A stretch of 22,257 bases of DNA from a virus, in the IMG/VR virus record IMGVR_UViG_3300025828_000219, positions 1 through 22,257 of that record, one strand, 5' to 3'. The first letter of the stretch is position 1; each line of letters begins with the position of its first letter. Below the pieces are notes generated by a model. It was not told where the DNA came from and did no database searches. It was given only the letters and a program-made list of their open reading frames with translations. The position numbers were made by a program, and so were the translations under genes. Shown here one piece after another: positions 20,365 to 22,257 of this stretch.

Positions 20365-22185
20365 ATGGTTAGTGGATTTAAACAATATCTGGAAGAAAAA
20401 TCTTCTGTAGGTTATTTTGCATTTGGTAGATTTAATCCACCTACTACTGGTCATGAGAAACTTATCAACAAAGTTTCTTCTCTTGCTAGAGGTAATGACT
20501 ATAAGATTTTTGCATCCCAATCGGTTGATGCTAAGAAAAATCCATTAGAATATAAAACAAAAGTAAAGTTCATGCGTAAGATGTTCCCTAAGTTTGCAAG
20601 GAACATTATCATGGACAACTCTGTCAAAAACTTCCTTGATGCAACCATGTATATGTACAAGCAAGGTTACAAGAATATTGTAATGGTTGCAGGTGATGAC
20701 AGAGTAGCAGAATTCCAAAAACTCCTTACCAAGTATAATGGTGTTGATTCCCGTCATGGTAAGTATGAGTTTGATTCCATTAAAGTAGTTTCTGCTGGTG
20801 AACGTGACCCTGATGCAGATGATGTTACAGGTATGTCTGCTTCCAAGCAGAGAAAGAATGCAGCAAATAATGATTTTGCAACATTCTCTAAGGGTCTTCC
20901 AAAAGGTGTATCTGATCAGTTAGCAAAAGAACTGTTCAATGCTGTTAGAAAAGGAATGAACCTAAATGAAAATAAAACATTTACTAGACATATTGAGTTG
21001 GAACCAGTTTCCAACAGACGAGAAGAGTATATTAATGGCGAGCTTTTTCATGTTGGGCAGTCAGTTCTTGTAAAAGAATCTGATGAAGTAGTTGATATTG
21101 TTCATTGTGGTTCTAATTATGTTATCGTTGAAATGGATGGCAAGAAGAAACGCAAGTGGTTGACTGATGTAGAACCACTAGAAGAAAAAGTTTCTCAGTC
21201 TCAGATCAATGACTTAGAAAGATTTGCTGATAAATTACTTGCAAAGTATGATATTGATATTGAGTTTACCAAGCATTTTGTTGACCGTGTAAATGATGCA
21301 CGAAATAATCCTGAGATTAAAGTAGCAGAACTACAGAAGTTCTTTAAGAAGGTGCAGAAAGCAAAAGGTAATAAAATCAAAAACGTAGGTGATTTACAAG
21401 CAGTTCTAAAAGATGTTACAACTGACTTGAATATTCCTGCTGTTATTCGTGATAAGGGTGATGACTTTGAAGTTACTTTGAAAACGATTATGCGGAAGAA
21501 GAACTTCAAGACACCTAACAAAGTTATTCAGTATGAACAGAAGGTTGCACAAGACCCTGATGTGAAAGATAAAAAGGGAACGCAACCAAAAAAATATTAC
21601 TCTGGTCTAGCAAAGTCTACTAAGTCTGCTAGAGACGCACACTTCAAAAAAGGTGCTAAGATGGATGATGATAATCCAGCAGCATACAAGCCAGCGCCGG
21701 GTGATAAAGAAGCAGAGACTAAACCTTCCAAGTATACAAAGAAGTTTAAGCAGATGTATGGTGAAGCAGTTTCTCCTGCACAGCAGGCTGCTATTGCTAT
21801 TTCTAAAAAAGAACGTGGTGAAAAACCAAAGAATGAAGGTAATGGTCTTTGGGCAAACATTCATAAAAAACGCAAAGAAGGTCGTCCAATGCGTAAACCC
21901 GGTTCAAAAGGCGCACCTACTGCACAGGACTTTAAGAACGCAAGAAATGAGCAAACTATGAATGAAGAGGAAAAGAAAGGACTTGCTGCTAAGGCAGAAA
22001 AGTCTGGCGTTTCTCTGAGTATTCTTAAGCAAGTATACAACCGTGGCATGGCTGCGTGGAGAACTGGACACAGACCCGGAACTACTCCGCAACAATGGGC
22101 GAATGCGAGGGTAAATAGTTTCCTTACTGGCGGAAAAACTAGACGCACAGCAGATGCTGACTTATGGGCAAAGGTAAAGAAATGA
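20365..22185 (+). CDS. Multidomain nucleotidylyltransferase, possibly packaged
   Basis: A 606-aa fusion. Residues 1-11 (MVSGFKQYLEE) resemble a capsid-targeting signal. Residues 15-200 are a cytidylyltransferase-like domain: GRFNPPTTGHEKLI (21-34) holds the HxGH-type site (here TxGH), VMVAGDDRVAEF (107-118) and GMSASKQR (156-163) fit the later motifs, so it may make an NAD- or CDP-type product. Residues 205-275 look like a small beta domain. Residues 300-400 (FTKHFVDRVNDARNNPEIKV...) match a domain that I recall from other phage head-region proteins. The last 59 residues (VYNRGMAAWRTGHRPGTTPQ...) match another phage-wide module (possibly DUF5824). Domain limits are by eye. Confidence 0.75.
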   Translation: MVSGFKQYLEEKSSVGYFAFGRFNPPTTGHEKLINKVSSLARGNDYKIFASQSVDAKKNPLEYKTKVKFMRKMFPKFARNIIMDNSVKNFLDATMYMYKQGYKNIVMVAGDDRVAEFQKLLTKYNGVDSRHGKYEFDSIKVVSAGERDPDADDVTGMSASKQRKNAANNDFATFSKGLPKGVSDQLAKELFNAVRKGMNLNENKTFTRHIELEPVSNRREEYINGELFHVGQSVLVKESDEVVDIVHCGSNYVIVEMDGKKKRKWLTDVEPLEEKVSQSQINDLERFADKLLAKYDIDIEFTKHFVDRVNDARNNPEIKVAELQKFFKKVQKAKGNKIKNVGDLQAVLKDVTTDLNIPAVIRDKGDDFEVTLKTIMRKKNFKTPNKVIQYEQKVAQDPDVKDKKGTQPKKYYSGLAKSTKSARDAHFKKGAKMDDDNPAAYKPAPGDKEAETKPSKYTKKFKQMYGEAVSPAQQAAIAISKKERGEKPKNEGNGLWANIHKKRKEGRPMRKPGSKGAPTAQDFKNARNEQTMNEEEKKGLAAKAEKSGVSLSILKQVYNRGMAAWRTGHRPGTTPQQWANARVNSFLTGGKTRRTADADLWAKVKK

Positions 22186-22257
22186 TTACTTTAAGAGAAC
22201 TAAAAGAAAAAGCTGTATCAAAGCAGCAACAGAAACTGATGGGTCTTGCACTCGCAT
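22182..22257 (+). CDS. Partial gene cut by the window edge
   Basis: Begins MITLRELKEKAVSKQQQKLM, then GLALA, and runs off the end. It overlaps the previous stop by 4 bases (ATGA). VSKQQQKLMGLALA resembles the short KAQQRFMG motif found near the ends or starts of many phage head-associated proteins. The Leu-x-Glu near the start may again be a targeting signal. Confidence 0.55.
   Translation, partial: MITLRELKEKAVSKQQQKLMGLALA

Overview
This 22.3 kb window is part of a large tailed-phage genome, best described as a marine T4-like myovirus. The evidence is a UvsX recombinase beside a gp41-type DnaB-family helicase, a ThyX thymidylate synthase, exact T4-type late promoters (TATAAATA), a virion protein of a kind common in marine myoviruses, and several late genes whose N-termini look like T4 capsid-targeting sequences. 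A Gram-negative host is implied by a row of Sec-signal proteins and an outer-membrane beta-barrel protein. An alphaproteobacterial host is suggested, not proven, by a circularly permuted (two-piece) tmRNA gene. Base composition is moderately AT-rich.

Layout. (1) 14-2411, plus strand: a primase-polymerase-like gene ends a replication block. Two sigma70-type promoters (974, 1984) then drive small early genes of mostly unknown function. (2) 2412-3212: about 800 bases without protein genes. It holds a permuted tmRNA with a clear tag frame (ANNYVAPKAYALAA), a repeat-rich region able to form a 26-bp RNA helix and a competing hairpin, a tRNA-like gene with an odd anticodon loop, another GC-rich structured segment, and terminators. 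(3) 7639-3213, minus strand: a late operon of nine closely spaced genes behind one late promoter at 7677. The first five encode exported proteins, including a pilin-like and a PapD-like small protein. A nuclease of the thermonuclease family and four small membrane-associated proteins follow. (4) 7688-12157, plus strand: a perfect-consensus sigma70 promoter drives a 44-aa basic protein, uvsX, a small conserved protein, gp41 helicase, a Mom-like acetyltransferase-fold protein (possible DNA-base modification), thyX and a small protein. (5) 12193-14982: three promoters, two of them embedded in terminators, drive compact early genes, many overlapping by 1-8 bases. (6) 15017-22257: a strong terminator meets a late promoter, followed by late genes: a 457-aa possible nuclease, a 432-aa virion protein, four proteins with capsid-targeting-like N-termini (one has ligase/nucleotidyltransferase motifs, one is a multidomain nucleotidylyltransferase, one is very basic), an outer-membrane beta-barrel protein, and a partial gene cut by the window edge.

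How it works together: sigma70-type promoters with purine-rich leaders read the plus-strand early and replication genes; TATAAATA promoters read virion and envelope genes on both strands. The points most worth a second look are the phage-borne permuted tmRNA and its neighbouring RNA structures, the exported-protein operon, the set of enzymes that may be packaged in the capsid, and the Mom-like gene inside the replication operon.
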